Positions 26,233-33,953 of a stretch of 64,000 nucleotides of DNA are shown in pieces (within the stretch, counting starts at the first letter, position 1; the number at the start of each line of letters is the position of its first letter). Made by a program: the position numbers and the translations under genes. This DNA is from Streptomyces venezuelae. GTDB lineage: Bacteria; Actinomycetota; Actinomycetes; Streptomycetales; Streptomycetaceae. The stretch spans positions 558,001 to 622,000 of the forward strand of contig NZ_CP029192.1 in NCBI RefSeq assembly GCF_008642315.1, given 5' to 3'. The notes under the pieces are model-generated. The model did no database searches, was not told the origin of the DNA, and saw only the letters and a list, made by a program, of their open reading frames with translations.

Positions 26233-27539
26233 CGGCCACCCGCCGGTGGCGGCTGGGACGCTTCGGGTTCCGCCTGCCCGGGGAACCAGGAGCCCAGCGC
26301 GGGGCGGAGGTCGTCGAACCACTCCGCCTTCGGGTCGTACCGCGCGAAGAACTGCCGCCCCACGAGCCGGGCGTCACGGGCCTGGAGCAGCCGCAGCGAG
26401 AAGACCCGCTCCCCCGCGACGTCGGTCACCGAGTCCAGCAGGACCTTCCCCGGCGAGGCCGACATCACCGGGCCCCGGGCGGAGCGGGCAAGCCCGGAGA
26501 CGCCGCGGATGGCGTTGTTGTAGATGTCCAGCGCCTCGGCGAGCGGCACACCGAAGTAGCTGCGGGCGCCGGTGTCCCGCTCGACGAACATGTAGTACGG
26601 CACCACGCCGAGCTCCACGAGCTGCTGCCACATCCGTGACCAGGCGTCCGCGCGGTCGTTGACGTGAGCGATCAGCGGTGCTTGAGCGCGGATCACCGCA
26701 CCGGTCGACCGCACACGGGCGATGGCCTCCCGCACCACCGGGGTCTCCAGCTCCCTCGGGTGGGAGAAGTGCGCCATGACCGCGACGTGCCGGCCGGCCG
26801 CGACACAGCGTTCGAGCAGCCGCAGCAGCTCGTCCGCGTCGGCGTCGCTGGTGAAGCGGGCCGGCCAGTAGGAGAGCGCTTTGGTCCCGAAGCGCAGCGT
26901 GCGCACGCTCTCCATGGCCGGGTCGAGGAGCGGCTCGATCCAGCGCTTCAGCACCGCGGTCTTCATGATCATGGGGTCGCCGCCGGTGAAGAGGACGTCG
27001 GTGACCTCGCGGTGGTTCGCCAGATAGCCGGTGAGGTCCTGGGGTGAGCGCAGCGCCTGCCGGAGTTCGGCCACCCCCACGAACTGGGCCCAGCGGAAGC
27101 AGTAACCGCAGTACGCGTGGCAGGTCTGGCCCTGGGAGGGGAAGACCAGCAGGGTCTCGTCGTACTTGTGCTGGAGCCCGTCGAGCCTGCGTCCGTCCAG
27201 CATCGGCACATTCGCCTCGAGCTGGTCGCCGGGGTGGGGGTTGAGCAGTTCCTGGGCGTCGGCGGCGGCCTTGCGCACGACGTCGCGCGGCGCCTCGCTG
27301 TCATGGAGGGCCGCGATGTTCTCGAAGACGTCCGGCGGGAGCATGTCACGATGCGGGAAGGTGAGCCGGAAGATCGGGTCGTCGGGCGCCGCAGACCAGT
27401 CGATGAGCTGGTCGGCGACGTACTCGTTCACCTTGAAGGGCAGGACGGAGGAGACGACCCGCAGGTCGCGCAGGTACTCCTCGGACATCCCGCGGTCGCG
27501 GGCGAGCGCCGCAAGGCGTTCGTGGGAGTAGGTCTTCAC
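26229..27539 (-). CDS. Radical SAM, lysine-2,3-aminomutase-like enzyme
   Basis: A protein of 436 residues from GTG 27539 with GAGGA upstream. The iron-sulfur motif is C140-HAY-C144-GY-C147, followed by LFTGGDPM and MAHFSHP, as in KamA proteins. A probable PLP lysine is K365 in SASPGKV. LAM reads the lysine epsilon-amine with two aspartates; the first is apparently kept (D295 in AHVND) but the region of the second (VVDAPGG in LAM) reads GPVMSASPG, so another amino acid is probably used. The expected reaction is a 1,2-amino shift giving a beta-amino acid. It lies between the AurF-like and epimerase genes in the operon. Confidence 0.88.
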   Translation of the reverse strand: MKTYSHERLAALARDRGMSEEYLRDLRVVSSVLPFKVNEYVADQLIDWSAAPDDPIFRLTFPHRDMLPPDVFENIAALHDSEAPRDVVRKAAADAQELLNPHPGDQLEANVPMLDGRRLDGLQHKYDETLLVFPSQGQTCHAYCGYCFRWAQFVGVAELRQALRSPQDLTGYLANHREVTDVLFTGGDPMIMKTAVLKRWIEPLLDPAMESVRTLRFGTKALSYWPARFTSDADADELLRLLERCVAAGRHVAVMAHFSHPRELETPVVREAIARVRSTGAVIRAQAPLIAHVNDRADAWSRMWQQLVELGVVPYYMFVERDTGARSYFGVPLAEALDIYNNAIRGVSGLARSARGPVMSASPGKVLLDSVTDVAGERVFSLRLLQARDARLVGRQFFARYDPKAEWFDDLRPALGSWFPGQAEPEASQPPPAGGR

Positions 27540-27601
27540 ACGGAATCCTCATGGGTCCTCGGTGGCGGGGCACCCGCCACCGGTCGCGTGCCGGGGCAGC
27601 G

Positions 27602-28639
27602 TCAGTGGGCGATGTGGGAGCGGGACCAGTCGAAGTCCACCTGGTCGGCCACGTCCATCTGCTCCACCAGCTTGTGCAGTCCGGTGTAGTCGCGGACCAG
27701 CCGCGCACGGCCCGCGTCGGCCTGGCAGTCCGCGAGCATCTCGTGTCCGCCGTCAATGCCGACGAGGTCGACGATCCGGTGCCAGGTCGTGTAGTCGTTG
27801 GCCACGAAGGCGTCGAGACCCTGCATCAGCATGTCCAGGAAGTACCTGCGCTGGCGGGTGTCGAGGTGGTGGTAGACCATCTCGGCGAGCACGTGCGAGA
27901 TGGACGCGTGACAGTACTCGTCGCGGTTGTGCAGCTTCGCGGTCGTGCTGTTGATGGGCTGGATCGTCGTGTCCTCGGCGAGCAGGTCGAGGTACGCGTT
28001 GATGGAGATCTCCGAGACCGTCGCGAAGGCCAGCGTCGTCAGGGACTTCTCCCAGCGCTCTCCCGCCCGGTCCCGCAGTTCCTGGTGGACGCGCGCGGTG
28101 TGGGAGAGCGGCAGCGCGTTGTCCGGCATGGCGTGCCCCCGCTTCCTGCGGGTCACCGCGCTCGCGTTGAGGTGCATGAGCGTGTGGTACTGCTCATCGA
28201 CCATCGCCTGGGCCAGCGACAGGTTGAGCGCCTCCCCGGTGAGGCCCGGGTACTCCCCCTCCATGACCAGCGCGAACGCGGGGTTGGCCACCTTCTGCTC
28301 GGCCATGACGGTGTGCCGGTTGTACGCGATCCACGCCCAGCTCAGCAGTTCGGCCCGCTTCTCCGGGTCCAGGCCGCGGAAGGTCGGGTGGTCACGGAAG
28401 GGCAGGATCCGTTCGGGGTAGTCCGCCAGTGACAGGTCGAACAGTTCGTCGAGGTCGGGCTCTTCCCGCTTGACGGTGGCACGGCGGTGCCAGTTGCCGA
28501 CGAGTCGGCGGATCACCGCGTTCTCCACCGGGTCGTTCGGGTCGAAGGTCGGGATGCCCTCGGGGAGCGGGGGGCCCGGGATCTCCTGCCCGACCGCGTC
28601 GTCGGGGCCGCCTTCAAGGATCGGGGTGTCGCTGTTCAT
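27602..28639 (-). CDS. AurF-like diiron N-oxygenase
   Basis: The start is ATG 28639, preceded by GAGGAA at about 6 nt; a GTG at 28651 contains the ribosome site. The protein has 345 residues, as in AurF. Carboxylate/histidine motifs of a ferritin-like diiron site are visible in order: NRHTVMAEQKVANP, MVDEQYHTLMH, FATVSEISINAYL and LHNRDEYCHASISH. Characterised relatives oxidise arylamines or aliphatic amines to hydroxylamine, nitroso or nitro groups. It is placed between a TauD-like dioxygenase and an aminomutase-like gene, suggesting N-oxygenation of the amino group moved or exposed by the pathway. The substrate is not deducible. Confidence 0.88.
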   Translation of the reverse strand: MNSDTPILEGGPDDAVGQEIPGPPLPEGIPTFDPNDPVENAVIRRLVGNWHRRATVKREEPDLDELFDLSLADYPERILPFRDHPTFRGLDPEKRAELLSWAWIAYNRHTVMAEQKVANPAFALVMEGEYPGLTGEALNLSLAQAMVDEQYHTLMHLNASAVTRRKRGHAMPDNALPLSHTARVHQELRDRAGERWEKSLTTLAFATVSEISINAYLDLLAEDTTIQPINSTTAKLHNRDEYCHASISHVLAEMVYHHLDTRQRRYFLDMLMQGLDAFVANDYTTWHRIVDLVGIDGGHEMLADCQADAGRARLVRDYTGLHKLVEQMDVADQVDFDWSRSHIAH

Positions 28640-28689
28640 CACATTCCTCACGGGGAGCGGTGCCTGCCGGCACCGCGGGTGGTCGGGGC

Positions 28690-29415
28690 TCAGGACTCCT
28701 GGAGCCAGTAGCGCGTCAGGTGGCGTCGCGCGTCGCTGTAGGAGGAACGGGCGTGCAGCATCCGCTGGTTGTCCCAGACGAGAATGGAGTCCTCCGGAAT
28801 GAGGACGGACACCTTGTTGTCCCGGAAGAACGTCTCGGCCCGCACGGCCAGTTCGCGTCCCAGGGAGCCCAACGGCAGTTCGTCGGCGGGTACGTCGGCG
28901 TCCACCGGAGGGTCGTAGTGGCCGGCTGTCAGCAGGTTGTAGCTGAACCGGACGATGTCACGGCCCTCGGGAGTGCTCTCCACCACGGGGCGGCGCACTC
29001 CGGCGGTGCCGGTGCCACCGGTGTTGTGGCCGACCCAGTCGATGGCTTCGCCCTGCACCGTGCGACGCTCCTCCTCGCTGAGGGAGGCGATGAAGGCGTA
29101 CGCGTCGGCGAGTTCGGTCTGTCCGCTGCCGCACTGTGCCTGGACCCGGCAGTGGAGAGCGAGGTAACGGGGCGGCGGGCTCCAGCCGGGTGCCTCGGTA
29201 TGCACGAGGATGGTGTTGGTGCTCTTGGAGTAGCGCCGGTCCTCGAAGCCGGGGGCGGCCTTCACCTGGTAGCGCAACTGCCCGTCGTACTGCGGTATGA
29301 GGGCACCGAGATCCTGCAGGGCCGCGGCGGCCTGTTCGTCGGTGGTGATGCCGTCGAGCAGGGTGTAGCCCTGGTCGAGGAGTTCCTGGGTACGCGGGGT
29401 GACGACAGTGGTCAT
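28690..29415 (-). CDS. TauD-like Fe(II)/2-oxoglutarate dioxygenase
   Basis: Start at ATG 29415 gives 241 residues, compact for the family. The metal triad is H72-T-E74 (VHTEAPGW) and H221 (MLHARSSYSD), followed by a basic RRHLTRYW stretch that would hold 2-oxoglutarate. A distal glycine-rich insert (HNTGGTGTAG) may shape the pocket. It is the first gene of the ten-gene operon and is followed 50 nt later by the diiron oxygenase. The ribosome site is weak, so the start is less certain than the fold. Hydroxylation, desaturation or ring formation are all possible reactions. Confidence 0.87.
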   Translation of the reverse strand: MTTVVTPRTQELLDQGYTLLDGITTDEQAAAALQDLGALIPQYDGQLRYQVKAAPGFEDRRYSKSTNTILVHTEAPGWSPPPRYLALHCRVQAQCGSGQTELADAYAFIASLSEEERRTVQGEAIDWVGHNTGGTGTAGVRRPVVESTPEGRDIVRFSYNLLTAGHYDPPVDADVPADELPLGSLGRELAVRAETFFRDNKVSVLIPEDSILVWDNQRMLHARSSYSDARRHLTRYWLQES

Positions 29416-29839
29416 GGTCTGCGTTGCTCCAGTCAGTTCCTGGGATGGGGAGGCATGGGCCGGGCGCGGCGGCGGCGCGCGAAGCCGCCGCCGCCGCGCC
29501 GGGGGCGGGTTCCGCTGAGGGGTCCTCTGAGGGTTCCGCTGAGGTAGGGATGTGCGGCGCACGGCCGAGGGGCGTGCTCGGCGAACACGTCCCGGGGCAA
29601 TGCGGGTGCCGGGCGGCTCGGCGCCGGCCAGGGGAGACCACTGCGGCCGGGGACGCGGCGCTACGTCACGGTGATCGGCCTGGGCCGCACGTCACCCCGT
29701 GGTTGGCGTGGGCCCGCACGTCCGTGCGCGCCGCTCACCCGTGCGGAGTGTCGCGGTAGCGGGCCGGAGCGTGGTCGCGTACGACGAGGGCGCCGCGCTC
29801 ACCCGGCCCGCGGGGCGGGGATGGAGGGAGCGCCGGGGC
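29416..29839. promoter_or_regulatory. Leader region of the ten-gene operon
   Basis: No gene is visible. At 29464-29501 a 14-bp GC stem (GGCGCGGCGGCGGC with its complement at 29488-29501) could form a stable hairpin in the leader RNA. The element GGTTCCGCTGAGG occurs twice (29508-29520 and 29532-29544), 24 bp apart, as a possible operator. I cannot point to a clear promoter. Confidence 0.5.
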
Positions 29840-30049
29840 TCAACTGCCCCAGGTCACATCGGCGCTGTGCATCACGCCTGGGATGAGCTGGGACAGGTCG
29901 CCCGCCGACGCGGTGGCGGCGGACGTGCTTTCGGAACGTACCTGGGCGGATGCCTGAGCACTGTCCGGGGAGACCGCCTGAGCCATGAGGAGGGCGCCGA
30001 GCGCGATGCAGCCGGCTGCGACGGTCCTGAAAGTCGGGGTGAGTCTCAC
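29840..30049 (-). CDS. Small secreted peptide, unknown
   Basis: GTG 30049 with AAAGG upstream encodes 69 residues. Residues 1-33 are a classical signal peptide (RTVAAGCIALGALLMAQA, ending SAQA), leaving a mature peptide of about 36 residues that ends in QLIPGVMHSADVTWGS. It is in the same direction as the ten-gene operon and its downstream neighbour is the dioxygenase at 29415, so co-regulation is possible. No cysteine is present in the mature part. No family is recognised; a secreted signalling or accessory peptide is conceivable. Confidence 0.55.
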   Translation of the reverse strand: MRLTPTFRTVAAGCIALGALLMAQAVSPDSAQASAQVRSESTSAATASAGDLSQLIPGVMHSADVTWGS

Positions 30050-30142
30050 GGAACGGCCTTTCGGTGAATTGCGTTCTGCTTTTCGGCGAAATCCCGGAAA
30101 CCGCGCGGAGTGCTTTTGGCTCTCCCCGCCTCGCCGGTGCCC

Positions 30143-30529
30143 CTACTCTGACAACTCGCCGTCCCCTTCGGAAGGGGGATCCGGTGGACGGAACATGTTG
30201 TGTCCTATCCCGTCCACGGGTGACGGGGACGCCATGCGATCCCAGAACTCCGGAATCAGCACCACTCCGCAGGACGCCATCCGGAAGGGCGCCAAGGGGA
30301 AATGCGCGGCGAGTGATCGCGAGCAAAGGGCCGCGGCCCTCCGTTCCGCGACGGCCAGGCTCGGCGCGGTCAGGAAGAGGCCGACCACGGGCCCGCCGGG
30401 CCCGTCCGGGTCCACGCTGACGTGTTCCAGGCCGTCTCCCGGCTCAGCGCAGGAGGTCAGGGCGGCCCTCGTCCCCGCCGGCAGCGGCACATCAGCGGGC
30501 CCGTCCAGACGGACATGCACGAGATACAT
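30143..30529 (-). CDS. Conserved-looking hypothetical protein, 128 residues
   Basis: The best start is ATG 30529 (MYLVHVRLDGP), with GGGGGAGCC upstream; an ATG at 30550 is also open. The protein begins like a small alpha/beta cytosolic domain, contains LPAGTRAALTSCAEPGDGLEHVSV and ends in a proline-rich tail. Similar short proteins beginning MYLVHVRL are, to my recollection, widespread in Streptomyces without assigned function. It precedes the small secreted peptide gene in the same direction by 93 nt, so the two may form a pair. Confidence 0.65.
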   Translation of the reverse strand: MYLVHVRLDGPADVPLPAGTRAALTSCAEPGDGLEHVSVDPDGPGGPVVGLFLTAPSLAVAERRAAALCSRSLAAHFPLAPFRMASCGVVLIPEFWDRMASPSPVDGIGHNMFRPPDPPSEGDGELSE

Positions 30530-30903
30530 GGCTCCCCCTTCCCCCATCACCCCTCACAGAGCGGCCTCCGGTTCACCGGCGGTTGACACCCAAGCCGTCC
30601 GTCCGTCATCCGACGCACTATTGATACACCACCCGTAAAGCCGCGGTGCCCTTTCCCCGGGCCGCTGCCGGATGGTTCCGTGGCTGGCCGATGAATGCAG
30701 TGGCCGATACCGTCCAGGCCGAAGGGGTTGCTGGGGGCCGTTCGCCGATCGCATCGTGTTCTGAGCGTGCGACGCCAGGAATTCCATGGAGACCGGGAAT
30801 TCAGGGCGGGTCGATGCCGTCATCCTCTACCGCTTCCCTTGACGCGACTCGTGCCTTCGCAGCCCGTAGAGAGCTCTGAACGACCGGTGGAGACGTAGCC
30901 TTC
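30530..30903. promoter_or_regulatory. Divergent promoter region before the MFS gene
   Basis: No gene is seen in these 374 bp. A TTGACA box at 30583-30588 could be a rightward -35 element, but its -10 partner is unclear. The region separates the rightward exporter from the leftward small-protein pair, so both promoters should be here. Confidence 0.4.
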
Positions 30904-32241
30904 ATGACGAATGCCTTGACCTCAGCAGCGCCCGGCCGCCCTTCGCCCCTGGCGTTCCGCGTCTTCCTCGCCGGGCAGAGCGTCTCGCTGATCGGCGACG
31001 GCCTCGCGATCCTCGCGATTCCTCTGCTCGTCCTCGAGGTCAGCGGATCCCCGTACGCGGCGGTGCTGGCCGCCATCCCGCGGACCGTCGGCTATCTGCT
31101 GGTCGGTCTGCCCGCCGGTGCGCTGGTCGACCGGCTGAACCCGCGTAACGTCATGCTGACCATGGACGTCGTACGGTTCGGGGTTTTCCTCACCCTCGCC
31201 GTACTCGCGGCCACCTCGCAGCTGACCGTCCCGGTGATCGTCGCCCTCGCGTTCGTCGCGGCGGGGGCCGGCGTGTTCTTCGAGACCGCGCTGACCGTGG
31301 CGGTGCGGGACCTGGTCGAGGAGGAACGCCTGGTCCGTACGAACTCGCTCCTGGAGGCCGCGAATCAGAGCGCGCAGATCGTCGGCCCGGGACTGGTCGG
31401 CGTGCTGTCGGCTCTCTGGGGCCTTCAGGTCGCCCTCCTCGTCAACGCCTGCACCTTCGCGGTGTCCTTCGTTTCCGTCCTGCACGTACTGCGCGGCAAG
31501 AGCCGCGCGAGCAGGACCCCCTCCCCGCCGCTGCGCGAGGCCCTGCGCGGAGTGCGGGGCGACCTGGTCGAAGGCTTCCGCTGTCTGCGGTCCCTGCGTG
31601 TCGTGCTCGTGGTGACCTGCCTGCAGGCAAGCGCCAATCTCTTCCTCGCCGTCGGTTACCTCCTGGTCTTCTACCTGCGCGACACCCTCCACCTCAGCGC
31701 CTCCGAGGCGAGTGCCGTCGTCGCGGCAGGCGGCGTGGGTGGAGTGCTCGGCACCGCGGTGGCCCTCCGTCTCGGCCGACGCATGCGGCACGAGACCCTC
31801 ATCGCGCTCAGCGCGGCCTGTCTGGGGACCACCCTGGCGTCCCTGGGGGTGGCGACCTCCCTGGTCCCGCTGCTGGTGCTGAATTTGCTGCTCGGGGGTT
31901 CCACGGTGACAGCGGTGGTACTCATTCGCACGCTGCGCCAACGTCTGGTGCCACGCGCCCTGTTGGGCCGGGTCACCGCCACGGCCAAGGTGGCCGCGCT
32001 GGCGGCGAGCCCGGTCGGAGCCCTCGCGGGCGGTGCGCTCACCACGCTCAATCACGGCGATCCCCGCCCGGTGTTCCTGGCGGCCGGTCTCCTCAGCGTC
32101 CTGACGACCGCGGCCGCCTGGGCACTGGGCCTGCGGACCGGGTCGCACTCCGCGCCCGGCACGGAACAGGGGCCCACCGCGTCCGGGGCGTCGTCCGTCA
32201 CACCGGTGCCGGAGGCCGACGGGACGGCCAAGGCGCCCTGA
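30904..32241 (+). CDS. MFS drug-efflux transporter
   Basis: A protein of 445 residues with about 12 hydrophobic segments. The N-terminus (FRVFLAGQSVSLIGDGLAILAIPLLVLEVSGSP, in parts) and GLPAGALVDRLNPRNVM between helices 2 and 3 are typical of the MefA/enterobactin-exporter-like MFS group. The C-terminal 35 residues are polar and probably cytosolic. It is located at the right flank of the biosynthetic operons and is the only obvious exporter of the region, so it may export the product of one of them. A housekeeping exporter cannot be excluded. Confidence 0.9.
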   Translation: MTNALTSAAPGRPSPLAFRVFLAGQSVSLIGDGLAILAIPLLVLEVSGSPYAAVLAAIPRTVGYLLVGLPAGALVDRLNPRNVMLTMDVVRFGVFLTLAVLAATSQLTVPVIVALAFVAAGAGVFFETALTVAVRDLVEEERLVRTNSLLEAANQSAQIVGPGLVGVLSALWGLQVALLVNACTFAVSFVSVLHVLRGKSRASRTPSPPLREALRGVRGDLVEGFRCLRSLRVVLVVTCLQASANLFLAVGYLLVFYLRDTLHLSASEASAVVAAGGVGGVLGTAVALRLGRRMRHETLIALSAACLGTTLASLGVATSLVPLLVLNLLLGGSTVTAVVLIRTLRQRLVPRALLGRVTATAKVAALAASPVGALAGGALTTLNHGDPRPVFLAAGLLSVLTTAAAWALGLRTGSHSAPGTEQGPTASGASSVTPVPEADGTAKAP

Positions 32242-32250
32242 CCGACGGCG

Positions 32251-32436
32251 TCACCTCTCCCACTCGCCCGCGCAGCGCCCGCCGATGGCCAAGCCGTCGT
32301 AAAGAATGCGCCTTCGCGGGCAGGTTCGATTACAGCCCCGCGCCTGGCACGACATGACGGGCACGAGCGAGCCGGAGGCCGCGCGCCCGCGGCCCGCGAA
32401 GTCGTCGCGGGCCGCCGACGGTTCGGCATCCGTCAT
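32251..32436 (-). CDS. Possible small cysteine-containing protein
   Basis: ATG 32436 with GGAGGG about 11 nt upstream opens 61 codons with moderately high third-position GC. The product has four cysteines arranged SCQARGC-NRTC and GGRC, which could bind a metal. No homologue is recognised, and the open frame could be fortuitous in such GC-rich DNA. Confidence 0.25.
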   Translation of the reverse strand: MTDAEPSAARDDFAGRGRAASGSLVPVMSCQARGCNRTCPRRRILYDGLAIGGRCAGEWER

Positions 32437-32776
32437 GGTCAGCCCGGCCCTCCATGGCGCCGAACGGAGTCAGTACGTCCCGGACGATCTGTCGGCCGAA
32501 CGGCGGAGCCGCCTGCACGAGGCCGCTCCCGCACAGTGACGGCCGGGTTCGGCCGCCCCGTACGGATGGGTTTGTGGGCCGAAAGGCGACCTTGACAAGA
32601 TCACTCACGCATCGGAAGTTCATTCCATGCTCCATGCACACACCAAAAGTCGACGCACCGTGTCCGCACGACCACCCACAGGCTGATCGCCCGGTTGCCC
32701 CGACTGTCGCGGAAACCACCGCGCTCCCCTCCCCCACGCCTTTCCGGACACGTTCACCGATCGGGAGACACACCTC
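32437..32776. other. Gap of 340 bp before the regulator gene
   Basis: No gene is supported. A TTGACA at 32591-32596 is a possible -35 box for the rightward regulator gene, but no convincing -10 follows at 16-18 bp. Confidence 0.4.
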
Positions 32777-33775
32777 ATGCTGGCCGCACTCGGACTCGAC
32801 ACGGACACCGAACGCGTCTACCGCGCCATGCTGGACCATCGTGACGACGGGATATCCGCCCTGTCCCAGCGACTCGCACTGCCGGAGGACCGGTTACGCA
32901 ACTGCCTCGACCGGCTCCATTCCCTCGCACTCGTCCGACCGGCCGCCAAGGCCGACAGCACCTTCCGGGTACTGGGCCCGGAACAGGCCATGAAGCTGCT
33001 GCTCGCCCGCCAGCAGGCCGAACTCGCCGCCCATCAGGAACGTTTGGAGACCGCGAGGGTCGCGGCCGCGCAACTCGTCGCGGAGTGCGCCTCCTTGTAC
33101 AGACCCTCGGCCGGCTTACACACCGAGGAGCTGACCGGCGCGGAGGAGATACGCGACCGGCTCGCCCGACTCGCCTCCGAGGTCCGCCACGAGATCATGA
33201 CCCTCGCTCCGGGCGGCGCCCATGCGGAGAGCGACCTGCAGGCCAGCCGCAAGCCGAACGCGACCCTGCTGGACCGCGGTGTCACCGTACGGACCATCTA
33301 CCTCGACAGCGTCCGCAACCACCAGCCCACACTCCGGCACGTCCAGTGGCTCCACGAGCGCGGCGGCCACGTCCGCACCGCTCCCAGCCTGCCGATCCGC
33401 ATGATCATCGCGGACCGGACCGAGGCCGTCCTCCCCCTGGACCCCACGGACGCGAGCTTCGGCGCCGTGGTCCTCACGGGGCCGGGCGTCATCACGGCCC
33501 TGTGCGAGCTGTTCGACACCACCTGGCAGGCCGCGAACCCCTTGGTGCCCACGGTGGAACGGGACGCCGAAGGCCTCACCCCGCAGCACCGCGAGGCTCT
33601 GCGGCTGCTCTCCCAGGGGCTGAAGGACGATGCGATCGCCAAGCGCCTCGGCGTCTCCACGCGCACCGCGCGCCGCTTCGCGGCCGAACTCATGGAGGCA
33701 CTCCAGGCACGCAGCCGCTTCGAGGCGGGCGTCCACGCGGTCCAGAACGGCTGGCTCCCCGCGCACCGCACCTGA
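32777..33775 (+). CDS. TrmB-like/LuxR-type helix-turn-helix regulator
   Basis: A protein of 332 residues from ATG 32777, with GGGAG about 9 nt upstream. The N-terminal 75 residues look like a winged helix of the TrmB type (YRAMLDHRDDGISALSQRLALPEDRLRNCLDRL). A central domain resembles the phospholipase-D-like effector domain of such regulators, and the C-terminus is a LuxR-type helix-turn-helix (LTPQHREALRLLSQGLKDDAIAKRLGVSTRTARRF). Regulators of this architecture are frequent beside Streptomyces metabolite clusters. It lies between the MFS exporter and the SelA-like gene and may control the flanking operons. Confidence 0.88.
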   Translation: MLAALGLDTDTERVYRAMLDHRDDGISALSQRLALPEDRLRNCLDRLHSLALVRPAAKADSTFRVLGPEQAMKLLLARQQAELAAHQERLETARVAAAQLVAECASLYRPSAGLHTEELTGAEEIRDRLARLASEVRHEIMTLAPGGAHAESDLQASRKPNATLLDRGVTVRTIYLDSVRNHQPTLRHVQWLHERGGHVRTAPSLPIRMIIADRTEAVLPLDPTDASFGAVVLTGPGVITALCELFDTTWQAANPLVPTVERDAEGLTPQHREALRLLSQGLKDDAIAKRLGVSTRTARRFAAELMEALQARSRFEAGVHAVQNGWLPAHRT

Positions 33776-33953
33776 GGGCCCGGCGGCGGGCGGGCCAGCC
33801 CCGCGGCGGGCGCGCCACCATTCGGCTGCCGGCGATCAACCGAGGGGCGCCCGTCGACTCGAGTCACCGCCCCTCGTCACACCCCCACACCTCTCGCCCC
33901 CGCACTCCTCGCCCTCCTCACACCCCTTCGCCCCTCGCCCGCGTCAACGGCCT

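Noticed and set aside
24613..26523. Plus-strand open frame of 636 codons antisense to the epimerase-GNAT gene
   Set aside because: Low-complexity composition and perfect coincidence with the real minus-strand gene.
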